Shown here: one piece after another, positions 1 through 8,721 of the stretch | Numbering within the stretch: the stretch's first letter is position 1 | How the letters are laid out: each line of letters starts with the position of its first letter | Assembly (NCBI GenBank): GCA_041402045.1 | Contig: JAWKSZ010000034.1 | Location: 13,407 to 77,406, forward strand | Origin: JAGQRJ01 sp041402045 | Lineage (GTDB): Bacteria > Planctomycetota > J058 | Direction: 5' to 3' | DNA: 64,000 nt | The notes under the pieces: generated by a model | Told to the model about the DNA's origin: nothing | Databases searched by the model: none | Seen by the model: only the letters and a program-made list of their open reading frames with translations | Position numbers and translations under genes: made by a program

Positions 1-1
1 C

Positions 2-478
2 GAGCTGGCGGAGGTCGAGGACGCGTTCAAGGAGCTCCCCGGCTACGAGAAGCTGCGGGGCGTGACCGCGCGGGCCCAGAGCTTCCAGGAGACGGTGAAG
101 CAGGTGCACCGGGTGGCCCTGAACCTGTTCGACCACAACGTGACCCAGAGCCAGATCCGCGGGCTGCGCAAGGAGCTCGAGGGCGCCATGAGCTCCGAGG
201 ACCCGACCGTGGTCCAGCAGGGGCACCAGGACTACCAGGCCAAGCTCCAGACCGAGGTGCTCCCGCGGCTCCTGCGCACCTACAGCCTGAGCGCGTTCCT
301 CCTGCGCCGCCCGGCGGAGCTCAAGGGCGAGCCCACCAAGCGCAGCGTGACCCGGATCCACCGCCTGGCCCACGCGCTGATCGACTACTTCCGGCCCGTG
401 GCCTACGGCACCAAGACCGTGGGCGAACACTTCGACGAGACCTGGGGGCAGGTGCTGCAGCTCGAGGCGCGCCTGTGA
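2..478 (+). CDS. C-terminal part of an unidentified helical protein (5' end outside window)
   Basis: The reading frame is open from the first bases of the window to a TGA at 476-478, so the gene starts upstream. I do not use the GTG at 62 as the start because the frame before it (ELAEVEDAFKELPGYEKL) reads as normal coding sequence. The 158 visible residues are rich in Glu, Arg, Leu and Gln and look all-helical, with no signal peptide, membrane segment or recognisable motif. The next gene, a Ser/Thr kinase on the same strand, begins 30 bases downstream, so the two may be co-transcribed. I cannot assign a function from this fragment. Confidence 0.7.
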   Translation, partial: ELAEVEDAFKELPGYEKLRGVTARAQSFQETVKQVHRVALNLFDHNVTQSQIRGLRKELEGAMSSEDPTVVQQGHQDYQAKLQTEVLPRLLRTYSLSAFLLRRPAELKGEPTKRSVTRIHRLAHALIDYFRPVAYGTKTVGEHFDETWGQVLQLEARL

Positions 479-508
479 GCCCGCGGGCGAGCTGAGGTCG
501 CGCCGGAC

Positions 509-2935
509 GTGAGCTGGAGCCCCGGGCAGGAGGTCGGCCCCTACCGCGTCGAGCGTCGCCTGGGGCAGGGCGGCATGGGCGAGGTCTACCTCGCCTACGA
601 GCGCACGCTGGATCGCTGGGTGGCGCTCAAGGTCGTCAGCGCCGGCAACCTCGACCCCGAGCTCGAGCTGCGCCTGCGGCGCGAAGCGCTGGCCCTGGCC
701 AAGCTTCAGCACCCCCACGTGCTGCGGGTGCTGCGCACCTTCGAGCACGCGGGACGCACGGTGCTCGTGACCGAGTTCGTGGAGGGCGAGACCTTGGCGC
801 AGCGGGTCGCGCGCGGGGGGCCGCTCCCGGTGGCCCAGGCCCTGGAGGTCACGCGTCAGTGCGCCGAGGCGATCGCCGCCGCCCACGCCGAGGGGGTCCT
901 GCACCGGGACCTCAAGCCCGAGAACGTGATGCTCGGACCCACCGGGGTCAAGGTCATGGACTTCGGGATCGCCCGGGACCTGGGGCTGGAGCGGCTGACC
1001 CGGACCGGCGACGTGCTCGGCACCCCAGGCTACATGCCCCCCGAGGCCCTGCGCGGCGACTCCCCGGGGCCGTGGAACGACGTGTTCGGCGTGGGCGCGC
1101 TCTTGTTCTTCCTGCTCAGCGGGGAGCCCCCGTTCAGCGGGCGCACGCGCCTGGAGCGGCTCGCGGCCACCGCCGCCGGCACCGTGCGTTCGCTGCGCGA
1201 GCTGCGCGCCGACGTGCCGCGCTGGGTGGCGGAGGTGTGCGCGCGCGCCCTCGAGACGGCCCCGGCGGATCGCGGCGGCGCGGCGGAGCTCGCCGTGGCC
1301 TTGAGCGAGGGCCGCGCCCCGCGGCGGCGCGTGTCCCCTGGGGTCCTCGCGGCGGCGCTGTGCCTGGCGCTCCTCGGCCCCCTCGGCGTGTTCGTCGCGC
1401 TGCAGTCGCGCCGCGGCCCGTCCCAGCCGGGGCCGCGCCTGGCGGAGTCCCCTGAGCGGCCGGCGCCGGCGCGCTCGCGCTGGGCCCAGGAGCTGGGGTT
1501 CAGCGGCTGGCCGGACGAGGAGCTGGCCTCCGAGCTCCACCTGTTCGAGCCCTGGCTGTTCTCCCGCAGCCCCGCGGGGCGCCTCGAGCTCCGGGCCCAA
1601 GGGCCGACCGCCCCCGAGCTCGCGCTGCCGCTGCTGCTGGGCAAGGGGGGCTGGGAGGTCGAGGTCGGCTTCTCCTGGCTGAACCTGGAGCCCCAGGCCC
1701 GGCTCTGCCTGGCCCTGGTCGAGTCCGCGCCCTTGGACGATCGCCGGCGTCGGGGCGACGACCGGAGCTCCGAGCCGCGCCGGTTCGTGTGCGTGGACCT
1801 CCAGCCGAGCACCAGCCGCGGGCTGTGGGCCCACCCGCGGTGGGGGGGCGAGCTCGGGGAGCACGACGGCCTGGAGCTGCGCACGGACCCGCGCGGGCCG
1901 CTGACCCTGAGCCTCGGCTGGAGCGACGGGGCGTTGACCCTCGCGGTGAAGGACGACGAGGGCGTGGTCGCCAGCGGCAGCTACCCCCTCGGGTCCGAGC
2001 TCTTGCCTCGCTCGCCCCTCACGCTCCGATTGGGTCAGCTCAACTCCGCGACCCAGCTCCCGTCGCTGGGCGACCTCCGCACCGCATGGCACCAGGATCG
2101 CTGCGAGTTCGAGCTAGAGCGGCTGGTGGTCCGGGCGAGCTCCGTGCTCAGCGATCACCGGAGCGGCACCAACCCGTCCCTCGGACGTGGGGGCTGGGAG
2201 AGCCTCACCGCCGTGGACGACGAGGCCCTGCGCGCGCGGGCCGCCGAGGTGGGCACCCAGGACTTCGTGATCGCCGAGCGCTGGGGGCAGTACTGCCGCG
2301 CGCTCCTCGCCGCGCGCCGCGGGGACGAGGCGCTGGCGGCGCGCCTGCTCGTCGCCTTGCAGACCATGACCGAGACCGCCAACGAGGGCCTGGAGTTCCG
2401 GGACTGGCGCGACTCGAGCTTCTGGCTGCGCAACCGCTTGAGCGCCGACCTGTTCCACTTCAGCCCGAGCCTGCGCGGACGCCTGGGGGCTGGGCTCGCG
2501 GACCTGCTCGACGCGCGCGAGGCGTTGGCGCAGGCCAAGGACGAGGCGCTGGAGCCTCAGCCGGCGGCGGCGTTCTGGGGCGACACCCCCCAGCAGCGAC
2601 GGGTGCACGCCCGGGCGTGGGCCTGGGTGCAGTACGCGCTGCGCAGGGGCGCCGAGCTCGACGACGAGCTCCCGCTCGCGCAGGCCGGGCTGCTCGAGGA
2701 AGCGTGGGCCCACGTGCTGGCGCACCCGGTCGGGGACAAGACCCACGACCTCCGGCGCGGTCAGCAGCGCGGACGGATCGCGTTCCGCCTGGGAGCCTTC
2801 GACGCGGCAGCGGAGCTGTGGCGCTACGCCCAGCCGCCGCGCGAGCTCTTGACCCCGGCAGCCCTGGAGCTCTGCCGCCGCTACGCAGCGCGGCCGACCC
2901 CGCGCGAGCTTCAGCCGCCCTGGGCGCGGAAGTAG
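509..2935 (+). CDS. Transmembrane Ser/Thr protein kinase with large extracytoplasmic C-terminal region
   Basis: An 808-residue Hanks-type kinase starting at GTG. The catalytic domain (about residues 11-270) has a normal glycine loop (GQGGMGEV near residue 19), the ATP-binding Lys in VALKVV near 41, HRDLKPEN near 132 and DFG near 151, so it should be active. A single membrane helix lies near residues 278-297 after a short basic stretch (PRRRV). It is followed by about 500 residues predicted to lie outside the cytoplasm. Of these, roughly 370-540 alternate hydrophobic and polar residues like a beta-sandwich, and the last 250 are Ala/Leu/Arg-rich and helical, resembling repeats. The outer region may be a sensor; this is inference. 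The gene converges on the CheR-like gene and overlaps its end by 25 bases. Confidence 0.9.
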   Translation: MSWSPGQEVGPYRVERRLGQGGMGEVYLAYERTLDRWVALKVVSAGNLDPELELRLRREALALAKLQHPHVLRVLRTFEHAGRTVLVTEFVEGETLAQRVARGGPLPVAQALEVTRQCAEAIAAAHAEGVLHRDLKPENVMLGPTGVKVMDFGIARDLGLERLTRTGDVLGTPGYMPPEALRGDSPGPWNDVFGVGALLFFLLSGEPPFSGRTRLERLAATAAGTVRSLRELRADVPRWVAEVCARALETAPADRGGAAELAVALSEGRAPRRRVSPGVLAAALCLALLGPLGVFVALQSRRGPSQPGPRLAESPERPAPARSRWAQELGFSGWPDEELASELHLFEPWLFSRSPAGRLELRAQGPTAPELALPLLLGKGGWEVEVGFSWLNLEPQARLCLALVESAPLDDRRRRGDDRSSEPRRFVCVDLQPSTSRGLWAHPRWGGELGEHDGLELRTDPRGPLTLSLGWSDGALTLAVKDDEGVVASGSYPLGSELLPRSPLTLRLGQLNSATQLPSLGDLRTAWHQDRCEFELERLVVRASSVLSDHRSGTNPSLGRGGWESLTAVDDEALRARAAEVGTQDFVIAERWGQYCRALLAARRGDEALAARLLVALQTMTETANEGLEFRDWRDSSFWLRNRLSADLFHFSPSLRGRLGAGLADLLDAREALAQAKDEALEPQPAAAFWGDTPQQRRVHARAWAWVQYALRRGAELDDELPLAQAGLLEEAWAHVLAHPVGDKTHDLRRGQQRGRIAFRLGAFDAAAELWRYAQPPRELLTPAALELCRRYAARPTPRELQPPWARK

Positions 2936-3825
2936 CTCGCGTCGGGGAACACCTTGGTGAACCCACCCTCGGCGAGCAGCGCGCGCACCGGGGCCATCTC
3001 CGCGCCGTGGCACACGAAGCCGTCGTGGAGCAGGAGCCCGCCCGGGGCGACCCGGGCCGCGACGTTCGTCCAGGCCCGCTCGAGGCTCTCGCCGCGGAAG
3101 TAGCCCAGGAGGTTGCGACAGCTCACGAGCTCGAAGGGGCCCGGGGGGAGCTCGCCGGTGAGCACGTCGCCCTGGACGAAGCTCACCCGCTCGAGCACCT
3201 GCGCGCGCACCTGGGTGCGGCCGTCGGCGGCGCGCTCGAGGAAGGCCTCCGCTCGGGGGTAGTCCCAGTCGCGCCCGTGGACCACGAGCCGGCCGCTGCG
3301 CGCGCGCTCGAGGTAGGCGGGCTGCCGATCGACCCCGGTGACCCGCACGTCGAGCCCCGCCTCGAGCCCGGCGACCGTGAGCGAGAAGGGCTCCTTGCCC
3401 GTGCTGCAGGGAATGCTCGCCACCCGGAACGGCTGCGCGCGCGGGTGGGCCGCGGTGGCCTCGGCGAAGCGACGGAACTCGGCCGCGCCCTCCCCGGACC
3501 ACATCATGCGCGTCTCCCCGGTCAAGAGGTTGCTCAGCACCTGCTCGAAGGGGTTCATCTGCGCCCAGGTGCCCTCGTCGACCCAGGAGAAGCCGCGCTC
3601 GCCGTGGGAGGCCACGCTCCCGTCCTGCTGAAAGCTGGCGGTGCGCGCCGGGTCCGCCAGGCGCTGCAGGAGGTCGCGCGCGTCCCGGGCCTGGTCGAAC
3701 ACCGCGAACAGCTCGCTCACGTAGCGCGAGTCGGGGTCGAGGTCCTGGGCCACGCCGTCTGCGAACGCGCGCAGCTCGGCCAGGGTCGGGTCGGTCACGT
3801 CGGGGATCGGCCAAGCTTGAGTCAT
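2911..3825 (-). CDS. CheR-family SAM-dependent methyltransferase
   Basis: A 304-residue protein with hallmarks of CheR methyltransferases, which methylate glutamates of chemoreceptors using S-adenosylmethionine. Visible motifs are a degenerate version of the TxNETxFFR segment (LTGETRMMW near 101), the SAM-binding motif ASIPCSTGKEPFSL near 136, and the conserved FELVSCRNLLGYF near 230. The first 90 residues do not look like the usual CheR N-terminal helical domain, so its substrate may not be a classical chemoreceptor. No receptor, CheA, CheW or CheB gene is visible in the window. Its 3' end overlaps the kinase gene. It diverges from the DUF4388 gene at 3921, so it may act in the same signalling network rather than in a chemotaxis operon. 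Confidence 0.8.
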   Translation of the reverse strand: MTQAWPIPDVTDPTLAELRAFADGVAQDLDPDSRYVSELFAVFDQARDARDLLQRLADPARTASFQQDGSVASHGERGFSWVDEGTWAQMNPFEQVLSNLLTGETRMMWSGEGAAEFRRFAEATAAHPRAQPFRVASIPCSTGKEPFSLTVAGLEAGLDVRVTGVDRQPAYLERARSGRLVVHGRDWDYPRAEAFLERAADGRTQVRAQVLERVSFVQGDVLTGELPPGPFELVSCRNLLGYFRGESLERAWTNVAARVAPGGLLLHDGFVCHGAEMAPVRALLAEGGFTKVFPDASYFRAQGG

Positions 3826-3920
3826 GGGGCGAGGGTAAAGTTCATGGCGACGGCTGTCGACGGGGCGTGGGCGCCAGCCGTTATCCTGAGGGAGCCCTCA
3901 CGGGGGCGCAGGAGGCGCTC

Positions 3921-5640
3921 GTGGCGGTCCGCTGCCGCGCGGCAGGGGTCGATCTGGCCGAGGTCTTTGGGTTCCTCTCGACAATGGACTGGCGGGGACC
4001 CTGGACGTGCACCGAGGCGGTGACGCCTCGGTCCGCCTGTATTTCCAGGAGGACGGCCGGACTTTCACCGCTCGGGGCGCAGCGGGCAGACGAGCCTGGT
4101 CAAGATCCTGCGCCACACCGGCGTGCTCTCGCGCGAGGCCCTGGAGCGGATTCGCAACAACTGGCGCGAGCAGCGCGAGGAGGACCTCCTCGCCGCCGAG
4201 ACCGACGCCGAGACCATGCGGCAGGCGCTGCGCAAACACCTGAGCGAGGAGATCCAGGACCTGTTCCTGTGGCGAGACACCCTGTTCGAGTTCATTCCCT
4301 GCGACATGCCCGCGTTCATTCGCGACGAGCTGGAGCAGGGCCAGGGGCTCTTGCTCGAGCCCAAGGGCGTGCTGTTCGAGGTCGCGCGCCGCCAGGACGA
4401 GCGCCGCCGGATCCAGCGGATCGTGCCCAGCACCCGGGTCGTGCTGCGCACCGAGCGGGGCGCCGGGGAGCAGGTGGTCGAGCGGCTCGCGGCGCACAAC
4501 CTGGACCTGCTCTGCTCGCCCTTCTCCGGGGAGGTGCGGATCGACGACCTGCTCGAAGAGTGGGGGGTCCCCAGCCACAACGTGCTGGTGACGGTGACCG
4601 ACCTCGTGCAGGAGCAGCTCCTGGTCCCGCTGGAGCCCGCGGTCGCGGGGCCGCGCTTTCAGGAGGCCCTCGACTCGGGGAAGATCCAGGTCGCGAGCCG
4701 GGTCCTCGGCCACCTGGTCGAGCTCGAGCGGCGCTCGGTGCCTGGCGGCCCTCCCCGCGCCACGGCGACCCCCTTCGCCCAGGGCTCCGAGCGCGTGTTC
4801 GCCGCGAGCAACCTGTTCCACTACGGACCCCAGACGTCTTGCCGCATGCGCCTCGGCGGTCCTCGGGCCCTGGGTCTCGCGCGTCAGCTCATAGAGACCA
4901 AGCGCGTGTTCACCCTCGAGCTCTACGACGCCGGGCGCGAGCTGCGCGTGATCGGCATGCCGGGGCGCCTGACCCTCGAGGCTCAGGAGTGGTCCGCCCC
5001 CGCGCTGACCGAGTCCTTGCTGGCGCTGAAGCTGATCGACAAGGCGACCCACGACCGGCTGGTCGAGACCGCGGGGGACCCCGCCGACGAGGTCTCCCCG
5101 GGTGACCTCGACCGCGCGCGGCTGCACAAGATCGCCCAGGAGCTCCTGCGCGCGGCCTACTGGGTCAGCGCCGACGTGGCGCTCACGAACCGCAAGCTCC
5201 CCGGGGAGAGCCCGCGGCTGAGCCTCGAGGTCCCGCTCAACGACGACTACCGCGAGGCGTTCCTGGCCGAGCTGAACCGCGGGCTCGAGCTGTTCGCCTG
5301 CGTGCCCTCGGAGGAGGCGGTGTTCGTGTTCTGCGGGCGGCGTGACGACCCCGCCTCGAAGTTCTTCGCGCGCTTTAGCGCGCAGCGCAACGTGGGCGAG
5401 CTGCGCCGCGAGTCCCGCGCCGACCCGCTCTCGCTCACCAAGGTCGCGGCCAAGCGACGACCGGGGCTACTTGCGCCGGGCGACGTTGGAGGAGCTGCGC
5501 CAGATCGTGGCGCAGGGCCAGGTCCACGGGGACGACGCCGCGCTCTACCGCGCCGCGCGGGCGGGCTGTGCGTTCGGTCACGGCGCGCGGGAAAGCCTGA
5601 GCCGCTGCTCGCGGCCGCATGTGGGCCGCGAGCCGGTGAC
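3921..5640 (+). pseudogene. Frameshifted DUF4388-type regulatory protein, first of two
   Basis: Coding similarity is continuous but changes frame several times. GTG at 3921, with AGGAGG eight bases upstream, opens a typical DUF4388 beginning (DLAEVFGFLST). The frame then slips near 3985 to continue as NGLAGTLDV...RLYFQEDGRTF, slips again near 4080, then stays open to about 5450, and slips once more before SDDRGYLRRATLEELRQI near 5455. The long central block (4123-5450) is charged and helical with several EL-rich segments and no membrane helix. DUF4388 (PATAN-type) proteins are cytoplasmic adaptors in two-component and motility networks. The true 3' end is uncertain; I end it before the second DUF4388 start. 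Either it is decaying or the sequence has single-base indel errors; codon use stays gene-like across the slips, which favours the latter. Confidence 0.55.
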
Positions 5641-5657
5641 GCACCTGTTCGCGGTCA

Positions 5658-6302
5658 TGGAGGGCGACCTCGACGGCGTGGGGCTCGGGGCGTGCTCCAG
5701 AGCCTGCGCGACCACCGCCGCACCGGCACGCTCGGTCAGCGCCGAGCGACGGCAGGAGGAGCTCTACTTCCACCGCGGCGAGGCGTCTTTGTTCACCGAG
5801 GAAGGACGCCGCCGCCGAGGAGTTCGAGGCGTTCTTCTTCGAGAGCCAGGAGGACATGGGCTGGGGCCTGGAGAGCAGCGACGAGGACCCCCTCGAGCGC
5901 AGCCTCAAGGAGCAGTTCTTCGACAGCCTCTACTGGGAGGGGGCGACCTTCGCCTTCCGTCAGAACCAGCTCCCGGCCCGCTTCTTCGACGGCCAGGAGG
6001 GCGACCACCGGATCGCGCTCGAGACCGACGCGTTCCTGCTCGAGGCCATGCGCTCCATGGCCGAGTGGGACCGGATCAAGGAGTCGATCCCCAGCTCGAG
6101 CTGTGTGCTGCGCTTCGTGGAGGGCGGCAAGCAGCGCGCGCTCAAGGCCCACCCCGGGGCCCCGCTCTTGCTCCTCGTCGACGGGCGGCAGTCCCTCGAG
6201 GACCTGGTGCGGATCTCCGGCGAGAAGCGGATCGACGCCGCACGGATCGTGGCCACCCTCGTCGAGGAAGGTCAGATCGAGGTCCTGCCCCCGGCCTCCT
6301 AG
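5658..6302 (+). pseudogene. Frameshifted DUF4388-domain protein, second of two
   Basis: ATG at 5658 opens MEGDLDGVGLG, the canonical DUF4388 N-terminus. It is followed in another frame by VLQSLRDHRRTGTL (near 5700), then in the next frame by RRQEELYFHRGEASLF (near 5750), and finally by an open 148-codon stretch from 5856 to the stop at 6302. Read together these give one protein of roughly 210 residues: an N-terminal DUF4388 domain and a C-terminal acidic helical domain ending in a small winged-helix-like segment (LEDLVRISGEKRIDAARIVATLVEEGQIEVL). The stop overlaps the convergent ppc stop by four bases. It might also be the second half of one long protein with the upstream gene, but the fresh ATG and restarted DUF4388 motif argue for two genes. 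Confidence 0.55.
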
Positions 6303-8605
6303 CCGGTGGTGAGCATGCCCGCCGCGATCCCGGTCACGGTCTCGCGGAACAGGAGCGCCTCGTGGTTCTTGAGGCGCTTGGTCTGGAGCACCTGGATCTG
6401 CAGCAGGTTCAGCGGGTGGATCATGGGCGCGCGGAAGTAAATGCTCTCGAGCAGCCAGGGCCGGTCCGGGAGCAGGCGCCCCGCGGGGGAGGCGGCGAGC
6501 GCCAGGTCGCGGGCGGCGGTCCACTCCTTGCGCAGCAGCTCCAGCACGCGCTTGGGGGTGTCCGGGGCCAGGGCGCGCACGTACTCCTCCCACATGCGCG
6601 GCGCGGTCTTGGCCAGGGTGAACCCGAGCTGGCGCAGGTAGCTGCGCAGCAGGGGGTCGTCCTCCAGGGCCCGGCGCAGGCGGCGCTCGCCGTTTTGTTG
6701 CTCGAGCTCGCGCCAGGCGCTGCCCACCCCGAGCCAGGCCGGGAGCAGGAACCGGGTCTGGGTCCAGCACAGGATCCAGGGGATCGCGCGCAGCTTCTCC
6801 AGGCCCCCGGAGCCGCCGCCGCCGCGCGAGCTCGGGCGTGAGCCGATCGTGAGCCGGTCGAGGCGGGTGTAGGGGGTCGCCTTGCGCAACAGCTCGTGGA
6901 GCTCGGGGTCCGCGACCAGGCGCTGGTAGGCCGCGGCGGAGGCGGCGGCCAGCTCCTCGGTCAACACGCTGGGGCGCGTGAACCCGGGCGGGTCCGCCTG
7001 CACGCTGGCCACCCGGCTGATCTGGTTCGAGAGGATCTCGGGGGTGGCCAGGGTGCGCTCGACCATTTCGCCCTGCAGCGTCTGCTTGATCAGGCTCACC
7101 GCGGAGCGCGGCCAGATCGCGGCTTGCTCCTCGATCGTGCCGCCCCCGCGCCCCACGCTCCCGCCGCTGCCGTGGAAGAACACGACCTCGACCCCGGTGG
7201 CCTCGCCCCACTCCCCGATGTCGCGCAAGGCGTCGTGGATCGCGAGCCGGCTGGCGAGCACACCCATGCGCTTGCTGGTGTCCGAGTAGCCGAGCATGAC
7301 CTCCTGGTGCCCGTGGGCGAGGACGGCCTCGCGCCAGTCCTTGCGCGTCCAGGCCTCGGTCAGGATCGCCGCGCCCTGGGGCAGGACCTCGGGCAGCTCG
7401 AACAGGGGGACCACCGGCACCGCCGAGCGCCCGACCACGCCCTTGACCAGGTCGAAGGCCTCCCACAGGTCCTGGGCGCAGCCGGTCATGCTGACCACGC
7501 AGCCGCGCACGTAGTCGGTGATCGCGCCGCCCTGGGCGACCTGACGCAGGTAGCGCAGCATGTCGGCCAGGGGCTGGTCGAAGCCGAACCGCCCGCGCTC
7601 CTCGCGCAGCTCCAAGGGCAGCACCAGCGCCGGGAACGAGCCCAGGAGGTCGCGCAGCCGGGCCAGGTCGGGGTGCGCGCGGCCGAGCACGCGCTGCATG
7701 TCCCGGGCCAGGGCGTCCAGCTTCTGGCCGAAGGCGCGCACGCGCTTGCCGTCCTCCGGGCCGAGCTCCGCCAGGGCCTGCGCCGCGTCGTCGAGGGCGT
7801 GGAAGCGCTTGTCGAGGGCCGGGCGCTTGAGCAGGCGCAGGTCCTCGTGGACCCGGCCCAGGAGCACCCGGCGCACGAAGGTCAGGAGCCGGGCGCGGGA
7901 GCGCTGGAGCGAGGCCGCGGTCTGCTCCGGGCCGACCCCGGGGTGGCCGTCCTTGTCGCCGCCGACCCAGGTGCGGAACAGGACCTGGTGCCCGCGGGCG
8001 CGGAGCTCGAGGAGCTCGCCCAGGATCTCGTCCGAGAGCAGGGACACGAGGTGGTCGGCCTCGTCCTCGACGGTGGGCTTGTGGGGCGGGTGGGTGCCGA
8101 CCCGCCACAGGAGGTGCATGAGGTGGTCCAGGCGCCCGGGGTGCGGGTCCTGCCCCTGGTCCAGCGAGCGCGCGAGGAGGTCCGAGATCCGGCGCAGGAG
8201 GCGAATGTTCTCGGGGGAGCGCGACTCCGTGGGGTGCGCGGTCATGACGTAGACCACCCGCGCCCGCGCGTCGCCGCAGTCGTGGGGCGGCCGCGAGCGC
8301 AGGCGGTGGGTGCGGTAGGCGTTCTCGCAGGCGTTCACCAGCTCGAGGTAGAGGGTGTAGGCCCGGGCCAGGAGCAGGCGCTCGGCGGGGGTGAGCTTGG
8401 CGAGCTTGCCCTCGGCGGCCTCGAGGGCCGCGGTCCGCGCGCGGGCTTGGGTCGCGCCGCGGAAGCGGACCATGCTCTGGCGCACGTCCTCGACGGCCTG
8501 GAACAGCGGCTCGCCTTCGGCCTCGGCCACCGCCCGACCCAGCGCGGCCTCGACCACGCCCACGAGGTGCTTGAGCCGGGGAGAGAGGCCGCGGGACGTG
8601 CTCAT
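6299..8605 (-). CDS. ppc: Phosphoenolpyruvate carboxylase
   Basis: Carboxylates PEP with bicarbonate to oxaloacetate, an anaplerotic cytosolic step. The 768-residue protein is short for the family (usually 850-950) but carries the diagnostic motifs: VMTAHPTE with catalytic His near 124, GGDKDGHPG near 213, EVMLGYSDTSKRMG near 440, FHGSGGSVGRGGG near 474 and the C-terminal GIAAGM...TG. I chose ATG at 8605 because a purine-rich site (GAAAAGAAGG) precedes it and the residues upstream are not family-like. Odd point: the Arg of the usual HGRGG segment (E. coli R581 position) is Ser here, while the preceding His and the following GRGG Arg are kept. The gene stands alone, convergent with the DUF4388 gene and divergent from the exported-protein gene. 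Confidence 0.95.
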   Translation of the reverse strand: MSTSRGLSPRLKHLVGVVEAALGRAVAEAEGEPLFQAVEDVRQSMVRFRGATQARARTAALEAAEGKLAKLTPAERLLLARAYTLYLELVNACENAYRTHRLRSRPPHDCGDARARVVYVMTAHPTESRSPENIRLLRRISDLLARSLDQGQDPHPGRLDHLMHLLWRVGTHPPHKPTVEDEADHLVSLLSDEILGELLELRARGHQVLFRTWVGGDKDGHPGVGPEQTAASLQRSRARLLTFVRRVLLGRVHEDLRLLKRPALDKRFHALDDAAQALAELGPEDGKRVRAFGQKLDALARDMQRVLGRAHPDLARLRDLLGSFPALVLPLELREERGRFGFDQPLADMLRYLRQVAQGGAITDYVRGCVVSMTGCAQDLWEAFDLVKGVVGRSAVPVVPLFELPEVLPQGAAILTEAWTRKDWREAVLAHGHQEVMLGYSDTSKRMGVLASRLAIHDALRDIGEWGEATGVEVVFFHGSGGSVGRGGGTIEEQAAIWPRSAVSLIKQTLQGEMVERTLATPEILSNQISRVASVQADPPGFTRPSVLTEELAAASAAAYQRLVADPELHELLRKATPYTRLDRLTIGSRPSSRGGGGSGGLEKLRAIPWILCWTQTRFLLPAWLGVGSAWRELEQQNGERRLRRALEDDPLLRSYLRQLGFTLAKTAPRMWEEYVRALAPDTPKRVLELLRKEWTAARDLALAASPAGRLLPDRPWLLESIYFRAPMIHPLNLLQIQVLQTKRLKNHEALLFRETVTGIAAGMLTTG

Positions 8606-8721
8606 GATCTTGCTCACCTTCTTTTCAGCGGGCCGCACCCGCGCCGGTCCCGGGCCCGAAGCGGCGCTGTGCGGGCTCCGCACCGGCGCCTAAGGGCCTG
8701 GGGTTCGTAGGCTAACACCGT

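Noticed and set aside
6896..8710. Long plus-strand frame opposite ppc
   Set aside because: It is an antisense shadow of a gene with strong family motifs; its Val/Leu/Gly/Gln-rich composition is the usual product of reverse-complemented G+C-rich codons.
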